A DNA stretch of 64,000 bases from Notamacropus eugenii (taxonomy: Eukaryota > Chordata > Mammalia > Diprotodontia > Macropodidae), in the NCBI RefSeq assembly GCF_028372415.1, contig NC_092872.1, forward strand, positions 549,813,205 through 549,877,204, written 5' to 3'. Below the pieces are notes generated by a model. That model saw only the letters and a list, made by a program, of their open reading frames with translations. It did not search any database and was not told where the DNA came from. A program made the translations under genes and the position numbers. Positions 1 through 9,054 of this stretch are shown piece by piece (positions within the stretch are counted from its first letter, which is position 1; every line of letters starts with the position of its first letter).

Positions 1-61
1 CTCGGCGGTCACGGTCTCGGTCACGGTCGCGGTCACTGACGGCCCCCCATCGCAGGCCTCG
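1..61 (+). other. 5'UTR-like leader of the VMA21 retrocopy with GGTCNC hexamer repeats
   Basis: This GC- and CpG-rich leader sits directly before the VMA21 start codon. Bases 7-36 are five tandem hexamers of the form GGTCNC (GGTCAC, GGTCTC, GGTCAC, GGTCGC, GGTCAC). It may be the copied 5'UTR of the parent mRNA or local promoter sequence. The window starts here, so the left boundary of the retrocopy and any target-site duplication cannot be seen. A pyrimidine-rich run ending in cgcag at 56 resembles a splice acceptor but lies before the ATG. Confidence 0.45.
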
Positions 62-355
62 ATGGAACCGCTGGAGAAGGAGGCCATGCTGAGTGAGCGG
101 AGGTCCGAGGGCTCCTTCTCCTCCACCCTGAGGACTCTCCTGGTGTTCTCGGCCTTGATGATCACCGTGCCCATCGGGTTGTATTTCTCCTCCAAATCCT
201 ACGTGTTCGAGGGGACTTTGGGCATGTCCGACAGGGACAGCTACTTCTACGCCGCCATCGTGGCTGTGGTTGCGGTTCACCTGGTTCTCGCGCTCTTCGT
301 CTACGTGGCGTGGAACGAAGGCTCTCGCCAGTGGCGGGAAGGCAAACAGGACTGA
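62..355 (+). CDS. VMA21: VMA21-like V-ATPase assembly chaperone, intronless (retrogene candidate)
   Basis: The 97-residue frame is complete from ATG to TGA. VMA21 is a small two-pass ER membrane protein that helps assemble the Vo sector of the vacuolar H+-ATPase and escorts it towards the Golgi. Residues about 27-47 form the first hydrophobic segment (with ALMITVPIGLYF) and about 63-84 the second (AAIVAVVAVHLVLALFVYVA). They are separated by a conserved loop with GMSDRDSYFY, and the tail WNEGSRQWREGKQD ends in the lysine-rich ER-retrieval signal of the family. Human VMA21 is 101 residues; the differences cluster in the first 25 residues, as is usual between orthologues. The human gene has coding introns after c.53 and c.163; neither is present here, so this is a processed copy, apparently not decayed. 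Human VMA21 is X-linked and this copy is beside an autosomal locus. Expression cannot be judged. Confidence 0.9.
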   Translation: MEPLEKEAMLSERRSEGSFSSTLRTLLVFSALMITVPIGLYFSSKSYVFEGTLGMSDRDSYFYAAIVAVVAVHLVLALFVYVAWNEGSRQWREGKQD

Positions 356-1100
356 GGGCCCCACCCCTTTGGTGGAGATTGGAATCAGGAAACAGGTGCG
401 GGAACGTTGACAATCAGGCCGAGGTGGCCCACGGCTCCCCTGTAGTACAGTGGTTTGTGAAATCAAGGTCATTTCTGTCCGCTCGTCCAACTGATAAGCC
501 AAGAATTCCACCTTTTCACAAAGAAAAGAAATTTTGCAATGTTTTGTTGTATTAAATGCAAAATTGTTCATGACACAGGCAGGTTTTATCAAACATATGA
601 AACTGCATTTTACACTGGAAAGGAGTAAAGACTAGGCCACTAGATTGTCTTTTTGTTTTCTTTTCATGTGCTTAGGTTTTAGACACTAGAATGAATCTTT
701 TACGATGAAAATCTATTTTGCAATGTTTTGTTGCATAGACACACAAAATTGTTCAGGGCACATTCAGGAATTAACTAGCAACTTAAAATGCACTTTACAC
801 TGGAAATGAGGAAAAACTGCTCAGGTCGTTAGTTTGTTTTTTCCTTTCATGTAGATGTGCTCAGGTTTTATACACAAATCTTTCCTAGAAATGTTGCACG
901 TTAAAGGTTATTCAGTAGTGTAAACTTTTCTGTACTACGTTATTTTGGGGGAAAACTGGAATAAATCACATCCATTCATATTGAAGCATTTTTGGTTTTC
1001 TGAAGGATGTATATACTAAAATGGGATCCTGATTCACTAGTAAACTGACTATTGAAAGAGAACTTAAGTTTCTTTTTTACTACAATAAATTATTTAAAAA
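356..1100 (+). other. 3'UTR-like sequence of the VMA21 copy, ending near an AATAAA
   Basis: No reading frame is supported here. AT-rich sequence continues from the VMA21 stop codon and contains a tandem duplication (separate entry). An AATAAA lies at about 1084-1089, followed by a short A-rich stretch (ttatttaaaaaa), which could be the end of a copied 3'UTR. No long A tail is present, and parental VMA21 has a longer 3'UTR, so the copy may extend further right. Confidence 0.4.
531..880 (+). repeat. Diverged tandem duplication, period about 184 bp
   Basis: Two copies start with attttgcaatgttttgttg at 531 and 715. Both carry in order: attgttca, a block reading cactttacactggaaa (first copy attttacactggaaa), a T-rich run followed by tttcatgt, and an aggtttta.acac block (674 and 862). 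The spacing is preserved but the copies differ at many positions, so the duplication is old. It lies in the 3'UTR-like part of the VMA21 copy. Confidence 0.8.
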
Positions 1101-2296
1101 ACAGCGAGTTTTAATCCAACATAAATTCCATAGTTTGCATAGTCACCATCTAGTAAGTAGAACTTTCCTGTTATCCTGAGGCTAGGTGATTTTAGGTACC
1201 CAAGAAATGCACCCCTTGAAAGTCCCCCGTCTTGTGGATGAGAACAAAGTTCTATTCAGTAACAAATATTGCTGAAGTACTGGCTGAGTTGTATGTCATG
1301 TTTGCTGGCTCTTCCAAGATTTTAAAATGCTGCTATTCTTGTTTGGAGGTGGGGAGCATAGATTATACGTTGAGATTGAAATGCCTTAGGCTAGTGTTCT
1401 TTCCAGCCTTTTGAAATCAACAGTGTCCAGTGTTTGTGGGCATTTCCTAATTTTAGAGAAATTCTTGATTTAAGCAAATGAGGATTTCACCCATCTCTGA
1501 TTTCCAAGTTTTTCTGGTAGGTGTTTACATAGGTCACTTCATTATAGGTCAGTCTCACTGGATCTTTTTTACTAGAAATCAGTTTTCAATATCAGTTTCC
1601 TTGTGGTGAATTTCTGATATGATGGTAAGGGGACCTTTTCAATTTGCCTTTGTTCTTGGTTTTTCTATATGGAATTTAAAGTAACAATACTAAAAGTAGA
1701 CTGAGGGAGTGAGGAGACATGATTAAAGGTAAATACCAAATGAAAAGACTGCAGTTTATATGATTGAGAAGTAATAAAATATAAAGAGTGTCTGAATTTA
1801 TTGGCCCCTATTCTTGCCCTTCAGTGTTGTCTGCCAATGCAGATGACTTGTGAATGGAAAGTGTGAAACCTAGACTTCCTGCAAAGGTTTCTTTTTAGGC
1901 TACTAAGGGTTGATGTGGAGTTGTCTTCTGGAAGTCTTCATAGTTCTTGCTTTATGTTCATGGGAACTCTTTGTTACTACCTATAAAAGTTATGCAATTT
2001 CTTTTTATGTCATTTCTAGGCTTTTGTTGTCCTTTAGTGGTGGTGCTTGGGGTGAAAGTAGTAGGTGTCTTTTTTCCTGTTTCTAAAATGAATTTCCAGT
2101 GTGAGATTCAAGTACTCTTCATCTTTGCAGTTCCCAAGTGTTCGTCTGGTATATGAGCTCTACCTTACTTGGCATGTGCTTAAATCTGCAGGTGAATAGA
2201 GCAAGCCCCTAGTCACTACTGTTAGAAGGAAGTCCTGAAAATTGGTGTATAAAAAGGACAAAACCATCTTATTTTCCAAGTAACTACTTTCTCAAT
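1101..2296. other. AT-rich sequence without a recognised gene
   Basis: Short open frames are present but none resembles a known protein or shows splice-flanked exon structure. No repeat family was recognised. It may be unique sequence or a continuation of the VMA21 3'UTR. Confidence 0.4.
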
Positions 2297-2523
2297 GGAG
2301 GAGCCTCTTGTTCAGTTGTTTTAAGTCATATCCAACTTTCATGACTCCATTTGGGGTACCTTTTCCAGCTCATTTTGCAGATGAGGAAACAAGCAAACAG
2401 AGTGAAGTGACTTGTTCAGGGTCATGCAGCTAGCAAGTGTCTGAGGCCATATTTGACCTCAGGAAGATGAGTCTTCCTGACTCTAGGCCAGGCACTCTAT
2501 TCACTGTACTGTCTAGCTGCCCC
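2297..2523 (-). repeat. tRNA-headed SINE (marsupial MAR1/WALLSI type)
   Basis: Read on the minus strand it begins with ggggcagctag, followed by a tRNA-like head, then the segment complementary to cattttgcagatgaggaaac, and finally the tail complementary to catgactccatttgggg. This arrangement recurs at 4002, 56915 and elsewhere in the window. The family name is from memory of marsupial repeats and was not checked by search. Confidence 0.75.
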
Positions 2524-3284
2524 ACTGTATGTATCATCTAGCTGCTGGAGCCTCCTACTGCATGGCTGATCTGCACTCTACAAATGGCCTGTGACAAATA
2601 GAGCTACTGAAGAAAATGCTTCACTGAAGAGTTCCTTTTGCATCCTCATCAAAAACCATTTTAATAAAAACTTTTTGAAAAAAATTAGTCTGCTTCATCA
2701 ACATTTTCTCCATCACTTTCTTAAGTCTAGATAATCAACAGAACAGTAAATGAAGTCCTACTTTGTAGCATTTGCAGATTTCCAAGGTCTTAAGTCCTCA
2801 TACTGAAAATTTAACCTTCTACTGTTGAGAACTTCTTGGCAAGCTGGCTCCTGCACACCTCTGAGTGTTCCCTGAAGTAGAAACAGGCCCAGAGACATGA
2901 AGCAATTTGCTCCAAATCAAAAAGCATTTACAAGCTTTAAAAAAATTTCAGTTAAGTATTTATTTTCTCTCGTCTGCCCATTTGGAAAAAAAAGAAAAAC
3001 AAAACTCTTATAGCAACAAATATGCATTGTCAAGCAAAACAAGTTCCTACATTGCCCATGTCCAAAGACATGTCTCATTCTGTACCTTGAGTCCATCACC
3101 TCAATATCACAAGGTGAGTAGCATGATTCATCTTGAATCCCCTGGAACTGTAGTCAGTCATTGCTTGGATCAGTTTTTCAAAATTGTTTGTCTTTACAGT
3201 GTTGTTATTATGAAAATGGTTCTTTGGGTTTGATCTGCATCAGTTCCTACAAGTTAGCATTCTCTGACCAATGATTTCAGTTTC

Positions 3285-3760
3285 TATAATATGCCAAGCA
3301 GTGTTAGTAAGCACTAGGGATACAAAAACAATCAAACTCCCTGCCTTAAGATACTTATATTTTAGTGAAGACATATATATACATATGATTGCTTACAGGA
3401 CATATACACGTATGCACACATAAAACAGACTTATACATACATAATACAAACACTTATGAGAGAATGAGAATGCAAGGTGATTTTGGAAAGGCAGTAGCAT
3501 CTGGGAATTGTCAGAAGAGGGAGGAGGCCAGAATAATGCCAAGCTTAGTTACTCAAGCAGTCAGTAAACATTTATTAGATGCCACATGCTGTGCTAAGGG
3601 CTGGGATACAAAAAGAGGAAAAAGACAACCCCTGCCCTCAAGAAGCTCACGATCTAGTTGGGAGACAATAAACAGATATGTACAAACAGGTGCAAGAAAT
3701 TAGAGGGATGGTGGTTCTGTCAACATAGACTTCACCCAGCCAGGGATTGTCCGGGCAAGA
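3285..3760 (-). repeat. Two L2-type LINE 3'-end fragments
   Basis: At 3285-3380 and 3550-3720 there are diverged copies of the same end: a phrase like tttattagatgccacatgctgtgctaagg, then gggatacaaaaagag, then ccctgccctcaagaagctca. On the opposite strand this is the familiar L2-like tail that closes with taataaatg. The assignment uses the linked reverse-transcriptase remnants elsewhere in the window (19.5-23.4 and 36-37 kb). Confidence 0.6.
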
Positions 3761-4001
3761 GTTTGAGGCCAGGTCTCTTGACTCCTACTTTGGTGTTCTT
3801 TCCACAAGACCATTTGGCATCTATCATCTCAGGCTTCCTGGACTTTCAGTATAAATTCATTGCCAGATTCCCTAATTCTTTAAAAATGGTATCTGGAAGG
3901 CAAAAAGAGAAGGGAATTTTTTTTATCCTTATCTCGTATCAAGCTGTTGACATTATAAAAATTCCATTTAAAGGAGAGACTTGTATCCCTGTTGCCTAGC
4001 A

Positions 4002-4230
4002 CATGTTTAGTCATTTCAGTCACATTTAACTCTTCATGACCCCATTTGGGATTTTTCTTACCAAAGTTATTACAATGGTTTGCCATATTTTCCAGCTCAT
4101 TTTACAGATGAGGAAACTGAGGTAAACAGGGTTGAGTGATTTGCCCAGGATCACACAGATAGTAAGTGTCTGAGGTCAGATTTGACTTCAGTCCCAGTAC
4201 TCTATTCACTATACCACCTAGCTGTCCTAT
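4002..4230 (-). repeat. tRNA-headed SINE (MAR1/WALLSI type)
   Basis: It has the same order of blocks as the copy at 2297: catgaccccatttggg, ttttccagctcattttacag, gatgaggaaactgaggtaaa, gatcacacagatagtaagtg, and an end reading ccacctagctgtcc. It lies about 1.7 kb from the first copy in the same orientation. Confidence 0.8.
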
Positions 4231-7200
4231 AACATATTATTAATTTAATAATTCTCAAAACCATCTGGACAAAAGAGCAAAATAGACCAATGAAATAAAA
4301 CAGATATGCTATATAGTCAATACACATGAAAATTATTATTTAGTAAACCTGTAAAAAAAGAAGTGGCAAAGTATCACTTAGCACAAATAGTTGAATAGAT
4401 TAGTAACTTCAAAAGAAATATTTACTGATAAGGCACATCATATATTTCATGGCATTCTAGCTATCTGAGGATCTTTAAGATTTGTGTCTTCACATTCAGA
4501 TAAAAAATTTTTGAATAAAAAAGATGAGTAAATTATGAAACAAACTTGACATTTAAAATATGTAAGGAACTGTTAATTTATGAAGGCAATTCTTACTGAA
4601 CAGTGGATAAATGGCCAAAACTCTAAAAGCAGATAATGCTTACTTCATTAATCATAGATCACCTAGCACACTAGTAGGTACCTATTATGTGTTTATTAAA
4701 TTGAATCTTCATCAAAAAACCTTAAGTGATACCCCATGGCCTGTTGAATTAAATCCAGTCTCTTCAACTTGGCATTTAAGGTCAGGAGTTCTTCTTAACC
4801 TGGGGAGTCTGTGAACTTGGTTTTTAAATATTCTGGGAGGATTCTGGGAAGGTATGGAGCAGGTCAGAAAATTTCAGGCTCTCCAAACTTCCCCCACGAA
4901 AAAGACTGAACATCACCTCAAAGTGAACATAGAGTGGCAGAAATAAATAAAAGTGGAGAGTAAAGTCGTTGTCCTAAGACAACTTGAAAGACTGACTTTC
5001 AGGGGTGGAGGAGCAAACATCTCTAGGAGGACTCAACAAACAAGACCTGGGGGCAGCTGGGTCAGGGAAAGTAGCATTTCTTCAGAAATTTTCACCTCTG
5101 GACAGTATGTTGGTGGTACAGTGGGGTCTGACAGCTGAGTAGGGGAAGATTGAAGGACCCTCCCTGCTGTGGGATGCCAGCCCCAGCTGACCAAACTTGG
5201 TCCCATGCTATGACTGTGAGTGAGGAGTGAACACATGTCCATGAGTAGGATAGTGGAGGGGTGGAGACCCTGCTGGCTGTGCACATTTGTAGGAGAGTGG
5301 AGTTCCTGGTTTTACTTCCACGGCAGAGGGGAGAGCTGAAGTTTGTAGCCGCTAGAGGGACTGTAGGGAGCAAGAGCATGTGTGGGATAACATTGCAGGG
5401 AGCCCTAGCCATGGCTTGGGTGGGCAAGGTTGGGGTGGAGTGGAAAAGTGCCAGAGATTGGGCCCCAGGACAGAGTTCAGAAAATAATAGTAAGAAGGAC
5501 CTGAGAACTAGGGAACCATTTCCCACCCCCTGGGACTAGAGCCAATTGCAATAACAAACTACTGAAAGTGGAACAAAATAAGAAGAATAAACAAAGAAGA
5601 AAGAATCTGACCATAGACAGCTCCTATAGGATAGAAATCTGGGTTCATATTCAGAGGAGGATAGAGAAGTTAAAAAAGCTTTTAACTCAAAAGAGAAATG
5701 TCACAAGCCCATAAGGAATTCTTAGAAGAACTTAAAAAGGACTTCAAAAATCGAGAGAGATTAAGGGAAAATTAGGGGAGGGGAAAGAGTAATCCAGGAA
5801 AATTAAGAGAAGGAAGTCAACCAATTGGAAAAAGACCTCCAAAATCTTAAGAAAGAAAATAATTCCTTGAAAATTAGAACTGGATAGGGGGAATTTAATG
5901 GTGTTACACCCAAGAAACAATAAAATCAAAAGAATGAAAAACTAGAAGAGAATATGAAACATCTTATTAGAAAAGTAACTTATCTAAAGAATAGATCAAG
6001 GGGAGACAGTGTAAGAATTGTTAGACTACCTGAAAGTTATGACCAAAAAAATAGTTGATACAGTACTACAAGAAATTAAGGAAAATTGCTCTGAAGTTTT
6101 TAAAGAAGATAAAGTAGAAATAGGAAAAATCCACTGAGCATCACTTGAAAGAGATCCCAGGATACAAACTTACAGGAATATCATAGTCAAGCTTCAGAGC
6201 TCCAAGGTTAAGGGGAAAATACTTCACACAACAAGCAAAAAAAACTTAAATACTACAGAGCTAAAATAAGGATCACACAAGACCTAGCAGCTTCTATATG
6301 AAAAGACCATAGGTCTTGGAACATAATATTTTAAAGAGCAAAAGAGCTGGGTTTGCTACCAAAAATCACTTAACCAGCAAAGTTGAGTATAATCTCATAC
6401 ACAAAAAAGATAGATCTTCAATGAACTAAAAGACGTTTAGGTATTTGTGACCAAGACCAGAACTCAATGGACAATTCAACGTACAGGATTCAGAAGAAAC
6501 ATAAGGTAAACATTAAAGACCAGTTATAAGGGACTTAATAAGGTCAAACTGTTTACTTATATGTGAAAATATTATCAGTACTCAAGACTATCATCATTAT
6601 TTTGGTAGTTTGAAAGAAAGGATTGGACTGAGCTGAGTAAGATGGGTTTATTCTAAAAAAAAAATAAAACTGTAGGGAGAGGCAAAAAGGAGCTATTATC
6701 TCATACAAATGAGGCGTGAAAGGAAGAACTAATACAAAAGAAGCAAGTAGGGGTGGAGGACTGGTAGAGCCAGAAGCTTACTCTCATTGTAACTGGGTTA
6801 AAGAGGGAATAACATGCATCTGGAAGGGTATAAAAGTCTTCTAAATTTATAAAGAAATAAGAGTTCTAGGGGGAAGGGAGGCACTTTTGGAAAAGTGTGT
6901 AGTTTAAGAATTAGGAGGGTGGGGGAGCCGATGAGGGAGGGACTTTTACAGGGGTGAGTAGAGCAAAGAATAGGAAAACAAAGTAGTGGTTAGAAGTAAA
7001 TTAGGTGAGGGAAAAGGGAAATGGCAGAGAAGGATAAATACTGAGGAAAAATAGGATGGAGGGAAATATACAACTAGTAATTATAACTTTGAATGTAAAT
7101 GGGATGAATTTGCCCATAAAATGGAAATGGAATGGAAAGCAGAATGAATTAAAACTCAGAATTCAACAGTACATGACTTACAAGGAATAATTTAAAATGA

Positions 7201-7285
7201 GAGATACACACAGTTAAAATAGCTAGAGTAGAATTTATGCTTCACCTGATGTGAAAAATGCAGGGGTGATACAGGGGTAGCAATC

Positions 7286-7994
7286 ATGATCTCAGACAAA
7301 GTTAAAGCAACAGTAGATCTAATTAAAAGAGAGAAATGGAAACAGCAATATGTATCACCAGTATTATTCAGTATTGTTTTAGAAATGCTAACAATAGCTA
7401 TAAGAGAAGAAAAAGAAATAGAAAGAATCAAAATGGGAATTCAGTTAATACATTTTCTCATTTTGCAGACAATATGATGATGTATTTGGAAAATCCTCAA
7501 GATTCAACTAAAAAATTAGTTGAAACAATTTTATCAAAGCAGTGGAATGCAAAGTAAACCTACATAAATCATCAACATTTTTATATATCACCAACAAAAC
7601 CCTGCAAGAAGAGATAGCAATAGATGTCCCATTTAAAATATTTTTAGATGGTATAAAATAACAGAGTATTCTCACCAAAACAGACCCAGGAACTACATGA
7701 ACATTCTTTATACAAATAAAGTCAGATTTAAATAATTGGGGATATATTAATTGTTCATGGGTGGACAAAGTCAATATAATAAAAATGACAATTTTACCTA
7801 ATTTATTTAATATACCAAATAAATTACTTAAGTCATTTTACTTAGAAAAAAAATTTAAAAAATTCATTTGGAAGAACAAAACATCAGGAATTTCAAAGAA
7901 ACTAATAAAAAAAATCCATGAAGGAGACTTAGCAGTACCAGACCTCAAACTACATTATAAGGCAGTAAATATCAAACTATCTGGTACTGGCTAA
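7286..7994 (+). pseudogene. L1 ORF2 reverse-transcriptase remnants in copy A
   Basis: Two open stretches (7286-7557 and 7761-7994) match conserved L1 ORF2 patterns. The first carries SPVLFSIVLEMLTIAIREEK followed in another frame by a YLENP.DSTKK block typical of the region after the FADD motif. The second carries the thumb/C-terminal pattern IIKMTILPNLFNIPNKLL, then FIWKNK, then GDLAVPDLKLHYKA. The catalytic core between them is missing or scrambled. No host function is implied. Confidence 0.8.
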
Positions 7995-8680
7995 GAAATA
8001 GAAAGGTAGTTCAATGGAATACAGTAGACACACAATACACAGGAGTAAAGGAAAATAGTAGCCTTGTGGGGAATAACAATTCATTATTTGGTAAAAATTG
8101 CTGAGATAGCTGGCAAGCAGTTTGGCAGAAAATGGACATAGAACAGTATCTTAAACCATATACCAAGATAAGGTCAAAATGGGGGAGATTTCACAAAAAA
8201 ATTAGAATATGGAACATCTTACCTTTCAGACTCATGGATAGGAGAACAATTTATGAATGAACAAGAGATAGAGAGCATTGTGTGGTGTAAAAAGGATAAT
8301 TTAGAGTATATTAAACTTGAGTTCTTTTTCAAATAAAACCACTGTAGTTAAGATTAGAAGGAAAACAGAAAATTGGGGGAAATTTTTCATAGACAGTCTC
8401 TTGATAAAGGTCTCATTCCTTCAGTCATTTCCCAATTAATAAATGGTCAAAGGATATAAACAGGCAATTTTTGATGAAGAAATTAAAACTATATATAGTC
8501 ATATAAAATGCTTTAAATGATTATTGATGAGAAAAATGCAAATTGATACAACTTTGAGATATTATCTTACACTTATCAGATTGGTTAAAATGACAGATGC
8601 CCTTCAATTAGGGAATGACTAAACAAATTGTGGTATATGATTCTGATGGAAAGGCTGCACTATTAGAAATGATGAACTGG

Positions 8681-8760
8681 TTTGTTTTATTTTATTTTTT
8701 ATTTTGCCAGGCAATCAGGATTAAGTGACTTGCCCAGAGTCACACAGCTAGTAAGTGAGC
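8681..8760 (-). repeat. Short SINE fragment inserted in L1 copy A
   Basis: A T-rich run is followed by ttaagtgacttgcccagagt and cacacagctagtaagt, the middle of the tRNA-headed or MIR-like SINEs. The L1 sequence atgaactggtt before it and gtgagctggttgatttt after it look like an imperfect target-site duplication, so the fragment is younger than L1 copy A. Confidence 0.65.
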
Positions 8761-9054
8761 TGGTTGATTTTAGAAAAAACATGGAAAGACTTAGACCTGT
8801 GAAGGCAGATGCTATCTACCTCCAGAGAAAGTACTCATAATTAGAAGTATGTACAATATGGTTGTACATATATGCATGTGTATGGGTATGTGTATGTATA
8901 TAGGTATATAAATATGTATATGAATTCATGTTTATTTGTACCCTTCTCTGTGGTGGTATGGGGAGGGAGGGAGAAAAAAAATGTACAGCAGAGAACAAAA
9001 GAAAACTCAGAAGGAAGCATAGAAAAACCAGAGAGCTTTGAAAGCAATGTATAG

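Larger units (their letters stand above)
4845..9054 (+). mobile_element. L1-type LINE copy A (5' end, ORF1 and ORF2 remnants, 3' UTR)
   Basis: The element starts near gggaaggtatggagcaggtcag and runs through a 700-bp GC-richer 5' region. An A-rich ORF1-like part follows: coiled-coil coding at about 5700-5960, then an RRD..RI..LPES remnant at about 6005-6040 like the L1 ORF1 protein core. ORF2 is represented by a start-like piece at about 7070, reverse-transcriptase scraps at 7336-7560 (with a DN.MMYLENPQDSTKK-like stretch) and the C-terminal-type region at 7761-7994 (VNIIKMTILPNLF, KKFIWKNKTSG, LAVPDLKLHYKAV). The 3' noncoding part begins near 8395. There are many stops and large internal deletions, so it is dead. 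Its last about 150 bp lie at 11911-12062, beyond the nested copy B. Confidence 0.8.

Noticed and set aside
50-61. Possible splice acceptor (cccccatcgcag) just before the VMA21 ATG
   Set aside because: A lone acceptor-like run in a GC-rich leader is weak evidence. It would only make a noncoding first exon, and the coding part remains intronless either way.
310-555. Second frame overlapping the VMA21 end
   Set aside because: It starts inside VMA21 in another frame and runs into 3'UTR-like sequence.
5092-5539. A 144-codon minus-strand frame and a 92-codon plus-strand frame
   Set aside because: They lie in the 5' region of L1 copy A; copy B has the same DNA without the same frames, and neither resembles a known protein.
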